Assembly (NCBI GenBank): GCA_902779645.1
Contig: CACZCH010000003.1
Span: forward strand, 1-64,000
Reading direction: 5' to 3'
DNA length: 64,000 nt
Source: an uncultured bacterium
GTDB lineage: Bacteria > Cyanobacteriota > Vampirovibrionia > Gastranaerophilales > Gastranaerophilaceae
The notes under the pieces were generated by a model, which had not been told where the DNA came from, searched no databases, and saw only the letters and a list, made by a program, of their open reading frames with translations. Position numbers and translations under genes: made by a program. Positions 43,153 through 51,270 of the stretch are shown piece after piece. Numbering within the stretch: the first letter of the stretch is position 1; the number at the start of each line of letters is the position of its first letter.

Positions 43153-44376
43153 ATGAATAACCAAAAATACATAGCACTGGTAGATTGCGATAGTTTTTTT
43201 GTTTCTTGTGAAAGGAAGCTTAATCCTGAACTGAACGGACTTCCCGTAAGTGTTGTTTCAGGAGAAAGAGGGTGTGTAATTTCACGCTCAAGAGAAGCAA
43301 AAAAATTAGGTGTTCCGATGGGAATTCCTCTATTTCAAGCAGTGGAAAAATATCCTGAATGTATTTATATCCCTGCGAATCACTATGCTTATACAAAAAT
43401 CTCAAAGAAGGTTATGGCTGTTCTCAAAGAATTTAGCCCGAATATTCAAATATATTCTATTGATGAGGCTTTTGTAGATTTCACGGGGTTAACTAAGCTT
43501 TATAATAAGAATTATTATGAATTGGGTTTAGAACTCCAAAAACGTGTTTGGGATGAGGTTAATATCCCCGTTACAATAGGTGTAAGCCCGTCAAAAACGC
43601 TTGCAAAACTTGCATCAGATAAAGCAAAAAATACTTTGTATAGGGTTGCCCTTGCAGGAAACCGAACGGGAATTAAGCTTTTAAAACGGACTGAAATTGA
43701 TGAAGTCTGGGGTATCGGAAGAAAACTAGGGGTTAAATTAAGAGGATACGGGATAAAAACAGCTTATGAATTCACGCAAAGAGATGACGCATGGATTCAA
43801 AAGCGATTTGGAAAAAACGGACTTGTGACAAAAAAAGAACTTCTTGGGATTATGATTTCTCCTATATCAAATGAGGTTGAACTTCCTAAGTCTATAAGCG
43901 ACTCAAAATCGTTTTTGGAGTTTACTTCCGATTTGGAATTTTTGAAAAATGAACTTTCTATTCATATTCATTCTTGCTGTAAGAGGCTCAGAAAAGTTGA
44001 ATGCAAGTGTAAGACAATTGGTGTAATGCTTAAAACAAAAGATTTTAGAACATATTATGAAAAAATTGATTTAGGTTCCCCTCTTGATTTTGAATTTGAT
44101 ATCTCAAAATATGCGTTCAAACTGCTTGAAAAAATGTATACTTCATCTAATTTATACCGCAGTGTAGGTGTTGTATTTGAAGATTTTACTCAAACAGCTC
44201 AAGAACAATTACTCCTTTTTGAAGATAATCCCAAACGTGAAAAAAATGAAAAACTTGGAAAAAGTTTGGATATTTTGGAAAAGAAGTTTGGACGTAATAT
44301 TGTAAGAACAGGTTTTATCGATAAAGAAGTTCCATTCAAACAAGGTTTTTTGACAACTCCGCAAGATGTGGAATAG
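43153..44376 (+). CDS. Y-family DNA polymerase, UmuC/DinB-like
   Basis: A 407-residue translesion polymerase. The ATG at 43153 is chosen over the TTG two codons earlier. Residues 1-20 have the first acidic site (YIALVDCDSFFVSCE), and YSIDEAFVDFTG holds the catalytic Asp-Glu pair. VTIGVSPSKTLAKLASDKAK is the fingers/palm region. VWGIGRKLGVKLRGYGI is the HhH region, and the little-finger domain follows. The UmuC style (VISRSREAKKLGVPMG, QEQLLLFED near the end) fits Pol V better than Pol IV, but no umuD is nearby. Confidence 0.9.
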   Translation: MNNQKYIALVDCDSFFVSCERKLNPELNGLPVSVVSGERGCVISRSREAKKLGVPMGIPLFQAVEKYPECIYIPANHYAYTKISKKVMAVLKEFSPNIQIYSIDEAFVDFTGLTKLYNKNYYELGLELQKRVWDEVNIPVTIGVSPSKTLAKLASDKAKNTLYRVALAGNRTGIKLLKRTEIDEVWGIGRKLGVKLRGYGIKTAYEFTQRDDAWIQKRFGKNGLVTKKELLGIMISPISNEVELPKSISDSKSFLEFTSDLEFLKNELSIHIHSCCKRLRKVECKCKTIGVMLKTKDFRTYYEKIDLGSPLDFEFDISKYAFKLLEKMYTSSNLYRSVGVVFEDFTQTAQEQLLLFEDNPKREKNEKLGKSLDILEKKFGRNIVRTGFIDKEVPFKQGFLTTPQDVE

Positions 44377-44378
44377 TT

Positions 44379-45581
44379 TTATTTTTTCAGTTCTTCAAAC
44401 TTAGCCTGCATTGTAGGATTGTTTTTTACCAGACGTTTTATGCTCAAGTCTTCTGCTTTGTTGTTTGCCAACCTTAGGTTGTTTTCGGAAGAAAGAAGAG
44501 CTTCTTTTGTTTTTTGAAGATGGTCTATTGTTTTATCAATCTCTTCTATTGCTGTTTTGAACTTTTTGCTTGCAAGTTCAAAGTTCCTCGAAAACTTTTC
44601 TTTAAAATCATTCATTTCCGCTTCGAAATTTGAAACATCAATGTTTTGTGCCTTAATAAGAGCGAGCTCCTGCTTGTATTCAATTGAATTAAGCGCAGCA
44701 TTTCTAAGCAGTGTAATCATCGGTATGAAAAATTGCGGACGAATCACATACATTTTTTCATATCTATGAGAGACATCAACTATACCTGTGTTATAAAGCT
44801 CATTTTCCGGTTCAAGGAGTGTGACAAGAACGGCGTATTCGCAGTTTTTCTCTTTGCGGTCTTTATCAAGCTCTTTGAAAAAATCTTCGTTTTTCTTTTT
44901 TGTGGAAGTAGTGTCAGATTCATTTTTCATCTCAAACATAATTGAGATAAATTCATTATTCTCTGAATCATAATCTTTAAATATATAATCACCTTTGCTT
45001 CCGGTTTTTGCATCGTTATCTTTTTCAAAGTAAGCATTTTGGAAAGCGGTTGCACGAAGCTTATTAAATTCAATCTCACAGTGCTGTTCAAGGCTTTCAC
45101 CGACCATTTTTGTGGATAATTTTGCTTTAAAATCTTTATATCTTTCAATTTCTTCGTCTTTATATCTTAGTTGTGCTTCGTATTTGTCTTTGATTGTTTG
45201 TTCGTGTAGCTGGCATTCTTTTTCGGTTAAGATTTTTTCATTTTTTAGCTGTAAAATGTTGTTTTCTTTTTCCGCCAATTTTGAGTTCATAGCCGTTTCA
45301 AGCTCAGAGAGTTCAAGTTTTTTATCTTTTTCAAAAGAAGAAAGTTTATTCTTTAATTCAGCTATTTCAGAATCTTTTTTGTTTAAAATATCCGTATAAT
45401 TTTTTTCCGCTTCAAGCTTAGAAAGCAATACGGCGTTTTCTTTTTCCGCTTCGAATTGAGTTTCTCTGGATTGAATTTCTTTTGTAAATTCGCTGTCTCT
45501 CACTTGTTTTAAAATAGCGGCATAACCTGATTCATCAACTTGAAAAACTTCTCCGCATTTCGGACATTTAATCTCTTGCAT
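44379..45581 (-). CDS. DUF2130-family protein
   Basis: A 400-residue protein. The N-terminus has one CxxC ([18 protein letters not shown]). Residues about 30-160 form a long coiled coil. The DUF2130 core follows ([66 protein letters not shown]). The fold contains a restriction-nuclease-like pattern (Asp...Glu-x-Lys in FEMKNE). The physiological role is unknown. It converges with the polymerase gene, leaving 2 bp between the stops. Confidence 0.88.
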   Translation of the reverse strand: MQEIKCPKCGEVFQVDESGYAAILKQVRDSEFTKEIQSRETQFEAEKENAVLLSKLEAEKNYTDILNKKDSEIAELKNKLSSFEKDKKLELSELETAMNSKLAEKENNILQLKNEKILTEKECQLHEQTIKDKYEAQLRYKDEEIERYKDFKAKLSTKMVGESLEQHCEIEFNKLRATAFQNAYFEKDNDAKTGSKGDYIFKDYDSENNEFISIMFEMKNESDTTSTKKKNEDFFKELDKDRKEKNCEYAVLVTLLEPENELYNTGIVDVSHRYEKMYVIRPQFFIPMITLLRNAALNSIEYKQELALIKAQNIDVSNFEAEMNDFKEKFSRNFELASKKFKTAIEEIDKTIDHLQKTKEALLSSENNLRLANNKAEDLSIKRLVKNNPTMQAKFEELKK

Positions 45582-45636
45582 ATTCCTAACCTTTCTTAAA
45601 TCCAGTGTAATACATTATACAGATTGCCGTCAATAT

Positions 45637-46950
45637 TTATAAATTTAAGGTGTGTGAAAACAGTTCTCCGACTTTTCTGTTGTATTCTCTGCCGTCTTGG
45701 TGGGCGAAGAGATTTCTCCAGTGGCTTTGCGGAGTCCCGTCTTCAGAGTAGCTCGGATTGCACATCATCAGGTGATGAGTGTTTGTATCGTATCTTAGCG
45801 GAAACAAATCTTCCATCTGCATAAAACTTGCAAGTTTGTCACTTGGGTATTCATAAGCAAAAATTGCGTTATTAATTCTGTTTAACCTATCCTCATAGGT
45901 TCTTCCTCCTTCGTCATTATCGTTTGAAACTTCAACTCCGGGAGAGTAGTTTTTCGAATATTTATTATGAATAGCTTTGTCTCTTACGGTATGAAAATCG
46001 TGCGGATCAATGTATCCTGTTCCTGTTGAAAGCCCCAAATTTTCGTATCTTGCGAAATCGTCCGTGCTTTTTTCTCCAACAAAACTAAGGTGGGTATTTC
46101 CTGTACGGCTTCTGATTTCGTGAATTATGTACTGCATTTGTTCATAACTCGGTAAAGCACCGACTCCTGTATAATTATCCATATCGTATCCGCCGATGTG
46201 TTTAGCAGAATCTATAAATATGGCTTCAAATCCCGTGTTAATAAGCTCTATGTGTGAGTTTAAAAACAGCTCAAAATGCTCTCCATTTTCCCAATTGAAC
46301 CCGACGTCGCTTCCGTCAGGTTGAACGACTTTTATCTGGTCTGCTGAAATCACGGTTCTGAAACCTGTTTTAATACCGTGAAAATTTGCTATTTCATTGA
46401 AAGCTTTGAATTGTTCAAATGGTGAGATTTTTTCTTCTATATCGTAATTAATAATATTTTTGCTAAAGCCGGAGTTTAATTTTATTCCGTAAATTGAATT
46501 TTCTTCATTAGGCAATTTATTATATCCGTCTCCATAAATATTCGGAAAAATTTGAGACAAAATTATACAGTTAGCCCAGCTTTTTGCACTTGGGGGGATT
46601 GCAGGTAAAAGCTTTATTGTGCTGATTAATCCGTTTCTGCACAAATTGCCGTTCATCTCCGCAATTGCACGATTGTTTATTTCTATATAATTAGCTATAA
46701 CACCCCAATTGTCACCATAATTAGGCGTGTGAATATTTTCGGGAAATTCTTTGTAAAAATTTCCGTCTTGATTTAGAGTCATTATAGAATTAATCGCATC
46801 TTTTAAACTTCGTTCTAAGAGCTCGGCGGGTACAATATTTGCAATCCATTTGCGCATACCTGATACAAATTGTTTTTCTTGTGTCCAATTATCAGGGACA
46901 AGCTGTGTATCGTAGTTTAAAGATTTTAATAAAAGATTTACTGTGTTCAT
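45637..46950 (-). CDS. GH13-like (alpha-amylase superfamily) protein with variant active site
   Basis: A 437-residue protein without a signal peptide. The barrel landmarks suggest GH13: GFEAIFIDSAKHIGG (candidate nucleophile Asp247), FVGEKSTDDF (acid Glu293) and IDPHDFHT (His317-Asp318). The invariant Arg two residues before the nucleophile is Phe here, and other conserved regions are weak, so substrate and activity are uncertain. A TAAAAA box ends 6 nt before the ATG and no ribosome site is visible. It lies after the ferritin-like gene, 163 bp away on the same strand. Confidence 0.55.
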   Translation of the reverse strand: MNTVNLLLKSLNYDTQLVPDNWTQEKQFVSGMRKWIANIVPAELLERSLKDAINSIMTLNQDGNFYKEFPENIHTPNYGDNWGVIANYIEINNRAIAEMNGNLCRNGLISTIKLLPAIPPSAKSWANCIILSQIFPNIYGDGYNKLPNEENSIYGIKLNSGFSKNIINYDIEEKISPFEQFKAFNEIANFHGIKTGFRTVISADQIKVVQPDGSDVGFNWENGEHFELFLNSHIELINTGFEAIFIDSAKHIGGYDMDNYTGVGALPSYEQMQYIIHEIRSRTGNTHLSFVGEKSTDDFARYENLGLSTGTGYIDPHDFHTVRDKAIHNKYSKNYSPGVEVSNDNDEGGRTYEDRLNRINNAIFAYEYPSDKLASFMQMEDLFPLRYDTNTHHLMMCNPSYSEDGTPQSHWRNLFAHQDGREYNRKVGELFSHTLNL

Positions 46951-47003
46951 AATTTATTTTTACCAAAAGTTTAAAAATTGAATTTGAAAAAATTTTTAGG
47001 TTA

Positions 47004-47073
47004 CACCCTTCTTTAACTCTCCCTATATAGGGAGAGAATTCCTGCCCCTTATAGGGAAGGTTGGGAAGGGGTG
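47004..47073. repeat. Pyrimidine-rich palindromic repeat
   Basis: Outer arms CACCCTTC / GAAGGGGTG enclose a perfect CTCTCCCTATATAGGGAGAG palindrome (47017-47036) and a CCCCTTATAGGG stretch. A related C/T-rich palindrome lies at 53861-53901. It is probably a dispersed non-coding repeat, and may serve as a terminator between the two flanking genes. Confidence 0.55.
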
Positions 47074-47113
47074 ACAACTTCTAACTTGTTAATATTTGTT
47101 AAAAGTTTAATAG

Positions 47114-48442
47114 TTATATAATCATTTCTTTTTGTTCTTCGCGTTTTTCATGATAATCTATCATTTCTTGAAGCTCATCAGGCATAACCGTATTATGAGC
47201 TACTCCTATTTCTTGCAAGCCTTTTTCCAGAATGCTTACTTGTTTGTTTTTAAGATTTTCGCTTGCTTCAACTATGTCTCTGTCGTGGTAAATTCCTGCA
47301 AGCTTAATACAATTTTCTGACGGTGCAGATATTTCTGAAGCTCTTTCTTGAACTTTGTAACTAGCCCAATCTTCAGGGATTTCAGTCATTGTTTTATAAT
47401 ATTCACCGTTTGGCGCAAGACGCTTGTCTGCTTCTTTTTCAAGAACTTTTTGAACGTAAGTTTTTTGACTTTTGAATCTGCACGGGATAATTATTTCCGA
47501 ACCTATAACTTCTTCTGGGTCGCGTTTTTCATATTTTTTAAACATTTCTGATACCAGTTGTAAATGTCCGAGTTCTATATCAAGGAAAATCTCCCAGTAT
47601 TTTTTAATCTCGTCATCTGATTCATCTTCAACGCAAGTATAATAGTTGCAAACTTCAGTGAATTCGTGGAGAAGTAATTTTTCAAACATGGTTTCAGAAG
47701 GATCAATTAGGGATTCATACATTGTTACGTGTTCTTCTTCAACATCTTTAATTTCAGCATAAGTTTCACGAAGTACGTGGTCAGCGTACATAAAGCCATG
47801 TTCTGCATAAAAATTGTGTGTTTGTTGTTCTCCTGAAAGAACTGTTAGAATGTTAACTTTAGTTTGCGGAGACGCTGTTGTTTTATCATAGTGATTGCGG
47901 AGTCTTAAACCGTTGCAGTTATGGTGGTGCTGAGTAGGACGACCTACAATAACATCGGTTTGACCTTGGACTATGTCGGATGGTTCAATTCCTTCTGTCA
48001 TATAGGCAAATTGAGCATATCTGTATAAGTGGTCAAAATCTTCTAATAAACCGAAATCAAAAGTTTCTTTTACATATTTGTCAGGTTCGTTTTGTGAAAG
48101 CCAAGCTGTTAAATCAACAGCAACTTGTTCATATCCTAAAGTTGTTTCTAAGACTGATTGGTCAGCAGGAGATAACCAGTTGCAGGTGATTTGCTGCTGG
48201 TTTTCTATTCTGCCGATACGCGAGATATTTGCTCGATCTTCTTGGTCTATATCAGACATAAATCTGTTGAACTGGTGTTTAAAACCCCAGCCTTCGATTT
48301 CAATACCATTCATTAGGATTTGACGAGTTCTTGTATAACAATCAACTTGTTCTTTTTTGTAAGGCTTAGCTACTATTTGGTGCCAGTTTCTCAATTGTTT
48401 TTCCAAGGGCATTCCCTTTTCTTTTAGCGGATTAATTGTCAT
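47114..48442 (-). CDS. Ferritin-like helical protein of unknown function
   Basis: A 442-residue protein. The ATG at 48442 has AAGGAAAG just upstream. The longer frame (from 48505) would lie inside an inverted repeat, so it is rejected. Helix-rich, with ExxH-type pairs (VEEEHVTMYESL, residues about 217-228, and LDIELGHLQLVSEMF, about 271-285) as in diiron ferritin-like four-helix bundles. A His-rich stretch, RPTQHHHNCNG, lies between them and the N-terminus. Metal binding is inferred. The reaction is unknown. Rare-looking composition, no signal peptide, followed by the GH13-like gene. Confidence 0.6.
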   Translation of the reverse strand: MTINPLKEKGMPLEKQLRNWHQIVAKPYKKEQVDCYTRTRQILMNGIEIEGWGFKHQFNRFMSDIDQEDRANISRIGRIENQQQITCNWLSPADQSVLETTLGYEQVAVDLTAWLSQNEPDKYVKETFDFGLLEDFDHLYRYAQFAYMTEGIEPSDIVQGQTDVIVGRPTQHHHNCNGLRLRNHYDKTTASPQTKVNILTVLSGEQQTHNFYAEHGFMYADHVLRETYAEIKDVEEEHVTMYESLIDPSETMFEKLLLHEFTEVCNYYTCVEDESDDEIKKYWEIFLDIELGHLQLVSEMFKKYEKRDPEEVIGSEIIIPCRFKSQKTYVQKVLEKEADKRLAPNGEYYKTMTEIPEDWASYKVQERASEISAPSENCIKLAGIYHDRDIVEASENLKNKQVSILEKGLQEIGVAHNTVMPDELQEMIDYHEKREEQKEMII

Positions 48443-48477
48443 AATAACTTTCCTTTCTGTGATAGTTAAAATATTAT

Positions 48478-48507
48478 CAATGTGCGAAATAAAAATACTG
48501 CACATTG
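48478..48507 (-). promoter_or_regulatory. Inverted-repeat operator upstream of the ferritin-like gene
   Basis: Perfect 8-bp arms CAATGTGC (48478-48485) and GCACATTG (48500-48507) flank a 14-bp AT-rich centre. Further outside, GTTAAAATATT and AATATTTTAA are also inverted. It lies 35-65 bp before the start codon, suiting a dimeric regulator (metal or redox control would make sense). Confidence 0.55.
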
Positions 48508-48630
48508 TCTAAAACAAAATATTTTAAACAGAGAAAAATTAAAATGAGTTAATTGGGTTATTGTAGGTTAATAGTATATTTGATGTAAATACAAAAGAAC
48601 TTGCAGGTTGACTATTCTATACACATATTC

Positions 48631-48657
48631 TGAGAATGTGGGATTCGAACCCATTAA
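48631..48657 (-). repeat. tRNA 3'-end fragment, copy 1
   Basis: A 27-bp sequence identical to 51146-51172 in the same orientation. Read on the minus strand it is a tRNA T-arm plus 3' acceptor (GGGTTCGAATCCC, then ACATTCTCA). The remaining tRNA is missing. This is the form left when integrative elements use the 3' end of a tRNA gene as attachment site. Confidence 0.7.
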
Positions 48658-48775
48658 TATAAAAAAATAAATTATAATTGAGTTTCGACACCAGTTTGAT
48701 AAAATCAGGATAGGTTACCTAAATTGAAATCCATTATTATATTTTATATTATGATTTTTGACTATCTAATTTAGG

Positions 48776-48805
48776 ACAATTTTTATATCAAAATTGTGGT
48801 ATAAT
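48776..48805 (+). promoter_or_regulatory. Promoter/operator of the toxin gene
   Basis: Arms ACAATTTT (48776-48783) and AAAATTGT (48790-48797) form a perfect inverted repeat immediately before the -10 box TATAAT (48800-48805). The ATG follows 6 nt later, giving a leaderless mRNA. Confidence 0.6.
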
Positions 48806-48811
48806 AGACTT

Positions 48812-49162
48812 ATGACAAACAGAAATGCGCCATTGGAAGTATATTTTTATAAAACGAGTTTAGGTAATGAACCGGTAAAAGAATGGTTAAAATCTTTGCC
48901 GAGAGAAGATATGCGCACAATTGGCTATGATATAAAAACTGTTCAATTCGGTTATCCAATTGGTATGCCGTTAACAAGAGTTTTGCACGGAACGGGCGGT
49001 CTAGAGGAAGTACGTTGCAATATTTCAAACGGCATTGCAAGAGTTATTTTCTATGTTGAAGATAACACAATAGTTTTGTTGCACGGATTTATCAAAAAAT
49101 CACAAGAAACTCCGCAAAAAGAACTAGATGTTGCTATAAAAAGATATAAGGATTGCTATTAA
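48812..49162 (+). CDS. RelE/HigB-type toxin (phage Gp49-like family)
   Basis: A 116-residue protein. The ATG at 48812 is preferred to the frame start at 48794, which would lie upstream of the -10 box. The pattern LEVYFYKTSLGNEPVKEWLKSL ... VRCNISNGIARVIFYVEDNTIVLLHGFIKKSQETPQKEL is that of HigB-like ribosome-dependent endoribonucleases, with the conserved basic/aromatic cluster in GIARVIFY and FIKKSQ. The adjacent antitoxin is encoded on the opposite strand and overlaps tail to tail by 4 nt, an unusual arrangement. Confidence 0.85.
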   Translation: MTNRNAPLEVYFYKTSLGNEPVKEWLKSLPREDMRTIGYDIKTVQFGYPIGMPLTRVLHGTGGLEEVRCNISNGIARVIFYVEDNTIVLLHGFIKKSQETPQKELDVAIKRYKDCY

Positions 49163-49443
49163 GCAAATGATATTGAAACTCTTTTTCCTAGATACTTCGC
49201 AACTTTTTCTATTGTATTTAATGTAATGGATGTATTTTCAGGGTCTAAAATACGAGAAATAGCAGTTCTTGAAGTTGCTAATTCTTTTGCTAAACGATTG
49301 ACAGATATTTTATCTGCTGCCATTTTTTGTTCAAGAGCATAAGCAATAACCCTTTTTATAGCAATAGCTTCTGATTCTTGCAAAAGGCCTTCTTCGGCAA
49401 GAAAATCGTCAAAATTGGAACCAATACATTTTTTATTAGTCAT
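49159..49443 (-). CDS. HigA-type XRE antitoxin
   Basis: A 94-residue helix-turn-helix protein. The N-terminal part (FDDFLAEEGLLQESEAIAIKRV) and HTH (ISVNRLAKELATSRTAISRIL) with a closing LNTIEKVAKYLGKRV match antitoxins normally paired with Gp49/HigB toxins. It has its own promoter with a -10 TACAAT, 17-bp spacer and -35 TTGAAA, and an overlapping palindrome. Converges on the toxin. Expression of toxin and antitoxin is therefore not coupled by a shared mRNA. Confidence 0.86.
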   Translation of the reverse strand: MTNKKCIGSNFDDFLAEEGLLQESEAIAIKRVIAYALEQKMAADKISVNRLAKELATSRTAISRILDPENTSITLNTIEKVAKYLGKRVSISFA

Positions 49444-49475
49444 TTTATATATTCCTTAAGTTAATCTATATTAAT

Positions 49476-49504
49476 ATTGTACCAAAAAAGGTACAAATTT
49501 TCAA
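49476..49504 (-). promoter_or_regulatory. Antitoxin promoter and operator
   Basis: On the minus strand: -35 TTGAAA (49504-49499), 17-bp spacer, -10 TACAAT (49481-49476). The palindrome TTGTACC-6-GGTACAA (49477-49496) overlaps the -10, as expected for autorepression by the XRE protein. Confidence 0.75.
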
Positions 49505-49555
49505 GAGGTATGTTATAATAAGTATAGAGAAACATTGTTAAAGGGGATTTAAATC

Positions 49556-49786
49556 ATGTATCAAGACTTCAAAACTCTAAATATACAGGCGTTGCAAAAA
49601 GAATTAATCGGTAAATTATTTGGAGAATTATTTAAATATGCACCACCTAATATACAAAATTTGTATGATGGTTTAAATTACAATAAAGCATTGAGAACAT
49701 TGCAAAATGAGAACTCACTTCCTGTCGAAAAATTTTTTGCTACAAAAACGATAAATGATAATAATATAAAATACCTACAAGATTAG
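49556..49786 (+). CDS. 76-residue hypothetical protein of the islet
   Basis: A small helical protein (YQDFKTLNIQALQKELIGKLFGELFKYAPPN ... YNKALRTLQNENSLPVEKFFA, summarised), with a good AAGGGG ribosome site 9 nt before the ATG. No membrane segment. It lies between the antitoxin gene (divergent) and the membrane-anchored protein at 49833 and is probably co-transcribed with the latter. No family is recognised. Confidence 0.6.
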   Translation: MYQDFKTLNIQALQKELIGKLFGELFKYAPPNIQNLYDGLNYNKALRTLQNENSLPVEKFFATKTINDNNIKYLQD

Positions 49787-49832
49787 CAAAAGTAAAATTC
49801 ATGGTACAATTGCTTACATAAGGAGTGATGTC

Positions 49833-50801
49833 ATGTTTAATAAATATGGTAAATTTTTACTTATAACAATATCCATTATGGTACTTTTTTCACTGTTATG
49901 GATTATTTTTGATTTTTCTTCAAAAGTAGATGTACTTATTCATCCTGAAAATTATAGTTTTCGAATGAACTTTGCTAGTTCTATAATGCAGAATGATTAT
50001 TATATGAATGTTAAATATTCTAATGAAATCAAATCTTTTTATAATGATTTAAAAACTATCGAAAAAGAATATGGAAATAAATCAGACGAAGTAAGTCTAA
50101 AAATAATACATTTAAATAACCAAGCACTTGATTTATATCATGATTTACTATCTTTGCATATGCCAAAAACGAATATATCTAATCAAGATTTTATTTTTTT
50201 AAATAAAAACTGTAAAAAATTGGCAGATTTTTATTATGTATATTTAATGACATATCCTAAATTAGAAGAAAAATCTCTATTATTTGAAGAACTTAATATG
50301 AGAAAAGATGCCATTGCTATAATTAAAAAAGATTTAAAGGACAGAAAAATTGATGCATCTATTAGATTAAAAGACATTAGATATGAAAATTTAGCTCCTG
50401 CCTACCTTGAAAATAAAGAACCTATTTCTGTTAAAGAATTTCATAAAGAGTTTGATAGCAACGTAGATGCTATTTATAAAAAATTTGATAAAGATTTTGA
50501 TAACTCTCTCAAAAAAGCTAAGAATGAAGAAGAAAAATCAATTGTAGAACTTGAATTCGCAAGCAAATTTCATTTAGAATATACAAAATTGATTGATAAC
50601 TTAAATGTTAAATGGAAACATAGATATTTAGTATCTGCAATAGAATATAAAAACAATAAAGAAAGTAAAATTATTCACTTATATGAAATAAATCCATATA
50701 AAGAAGGCAATCGCATATATTGGAATGTTCAATATTATTCCCCTAGTAGTGAATTTTTAAAAACATATATGAAAATGTTAGAATCGTTAATAAGTTTTTA
50801 A
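49833..50801 (+). CDS. Membrane-anchored coiled-coil protein, unknown function
   Basis: A 322-residue, Lys/Asn/Ile-rich protein. One transmembrane helix near the N-terminus (residues 8-30, FLLITISIMVLFSLLWIIF) and no obvious cleavage site, so most of the chain (helical, charged) is probably outside the cytoplasm. A C-terminal beta-rich domain (HLYEINPYKEGNRIYWNVQYY). AAGGAG precedes the ATG. Its composition looks even more AT-driven than its neighbours, consistent with an acquired islet. No family is recognised. Confidence 0.65.
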   Translation: MFNKYGKFLLITISIMVLFSLLWIIFDFSSKVDVLIHPENYSFRMNFASSIMQNDYYMNVKYSNEIKSFYNDLKTIEKEYGNKSDEVSLKIIHLNNQALDLYHDLLSLHMPKTNISNQDFIFLNKNCKKLADFYYVYLMTYPKLEEKSLLFEELNMRKDAIAIIKKDLKDRKIDASIRLKDIRYENLAPAYLENKEPISVKEFHKEFDSNVDAIYKKFDKDFDNSLKKAKNEEEKSIVELEFASKFHLEYTKLIDNLNVKWKHRYLVSAIEYKNNKESKIIHLYEINPYKEGNRIYWNVQYYSPSSEFLKTYMKMLESLISF

Positions 50802-50973
50802 TTGATGCGTTAAATGAAATATCAGGTACATTTCTAAAAATACTAAAATAAGCAATAATTGCCTTTTCAAAAGTCTTATCCCAGAATTATCAAAGTGGTG
50901 TCATTTATCAAACTATAACTAAATTATCGCCATTACTATATTAATTCAAAAGTCCAATCTTAGACAAAAAAAT

Positions 50974-50994
50974 GACTTTTGACGGACTTTTGAG
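50974..50994. repeat. Dispersed GGACTTTTG repeat, copy C
   Basis: Identical over 21 bp to 5790-5810. It lies between the two 32-bp direct repeats of this block. Confidence 0.6.
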
Positions 50995-51145
50995 TGTCTG
51001 ATAATTTTATTATGATTAGTTTCCGACCCGTATGATTTAGTGTTTGTGCCACTTTCCCAAAATTATCAAAGTAGTGTCATTTATCAAAAGTCCTGTCGCT
51101 ATACAGTAAAGTAACAGATGGTTTGAGAATAAAGAACACCCATTT

Positions 51146-51172
51146 TGAGAATGTGGGATTCGAACCCATTAA
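51146..51172 (-). repeat. tRNA 3'-end fragment, copy 2
   Basis: Identical to 48631-48657 over 27 bp. With that copy it brackets 2.5 kb containing the toxin-antitoxin genes and two unknown genes. No integrase is present between them. Confidence 0.7.
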
Positions 51173-51270
51173 AATTTGTTTGTATATTTAATCTTGATAT
51201 AACGAGCTATTATTTGTATAATAACCACAGAAATCATCAAAATAATTACAATTTACTTGGAATTTTATTT

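Larger units (their letters stand above)
50802..51270. other. Gene-free repeat block in the islet
   Basis: About 470 bp without a gene. It holds two direct repeats (about 50880-50912 and 51057-51088, core AATTATCAAAGTxGTGTCATTTATCAAA), the 21-bp GGACTTTTG repeat identical to 5790-5810 (50974-50994), CAAAAGTCC at about 50947 and 51085, a GGTTTGAGAA(T/G)AAAGAACAC unit also present near 5930, and the second tRNA 3'-end fragment (51146-51172). Confidence 0.6.

Noticed and set aside
48631-48657. A complete tRNA gene
   Set aside because: Only the T-arm and 3' acceptor are present. No anticodon or D-arm could be found next to either copy.
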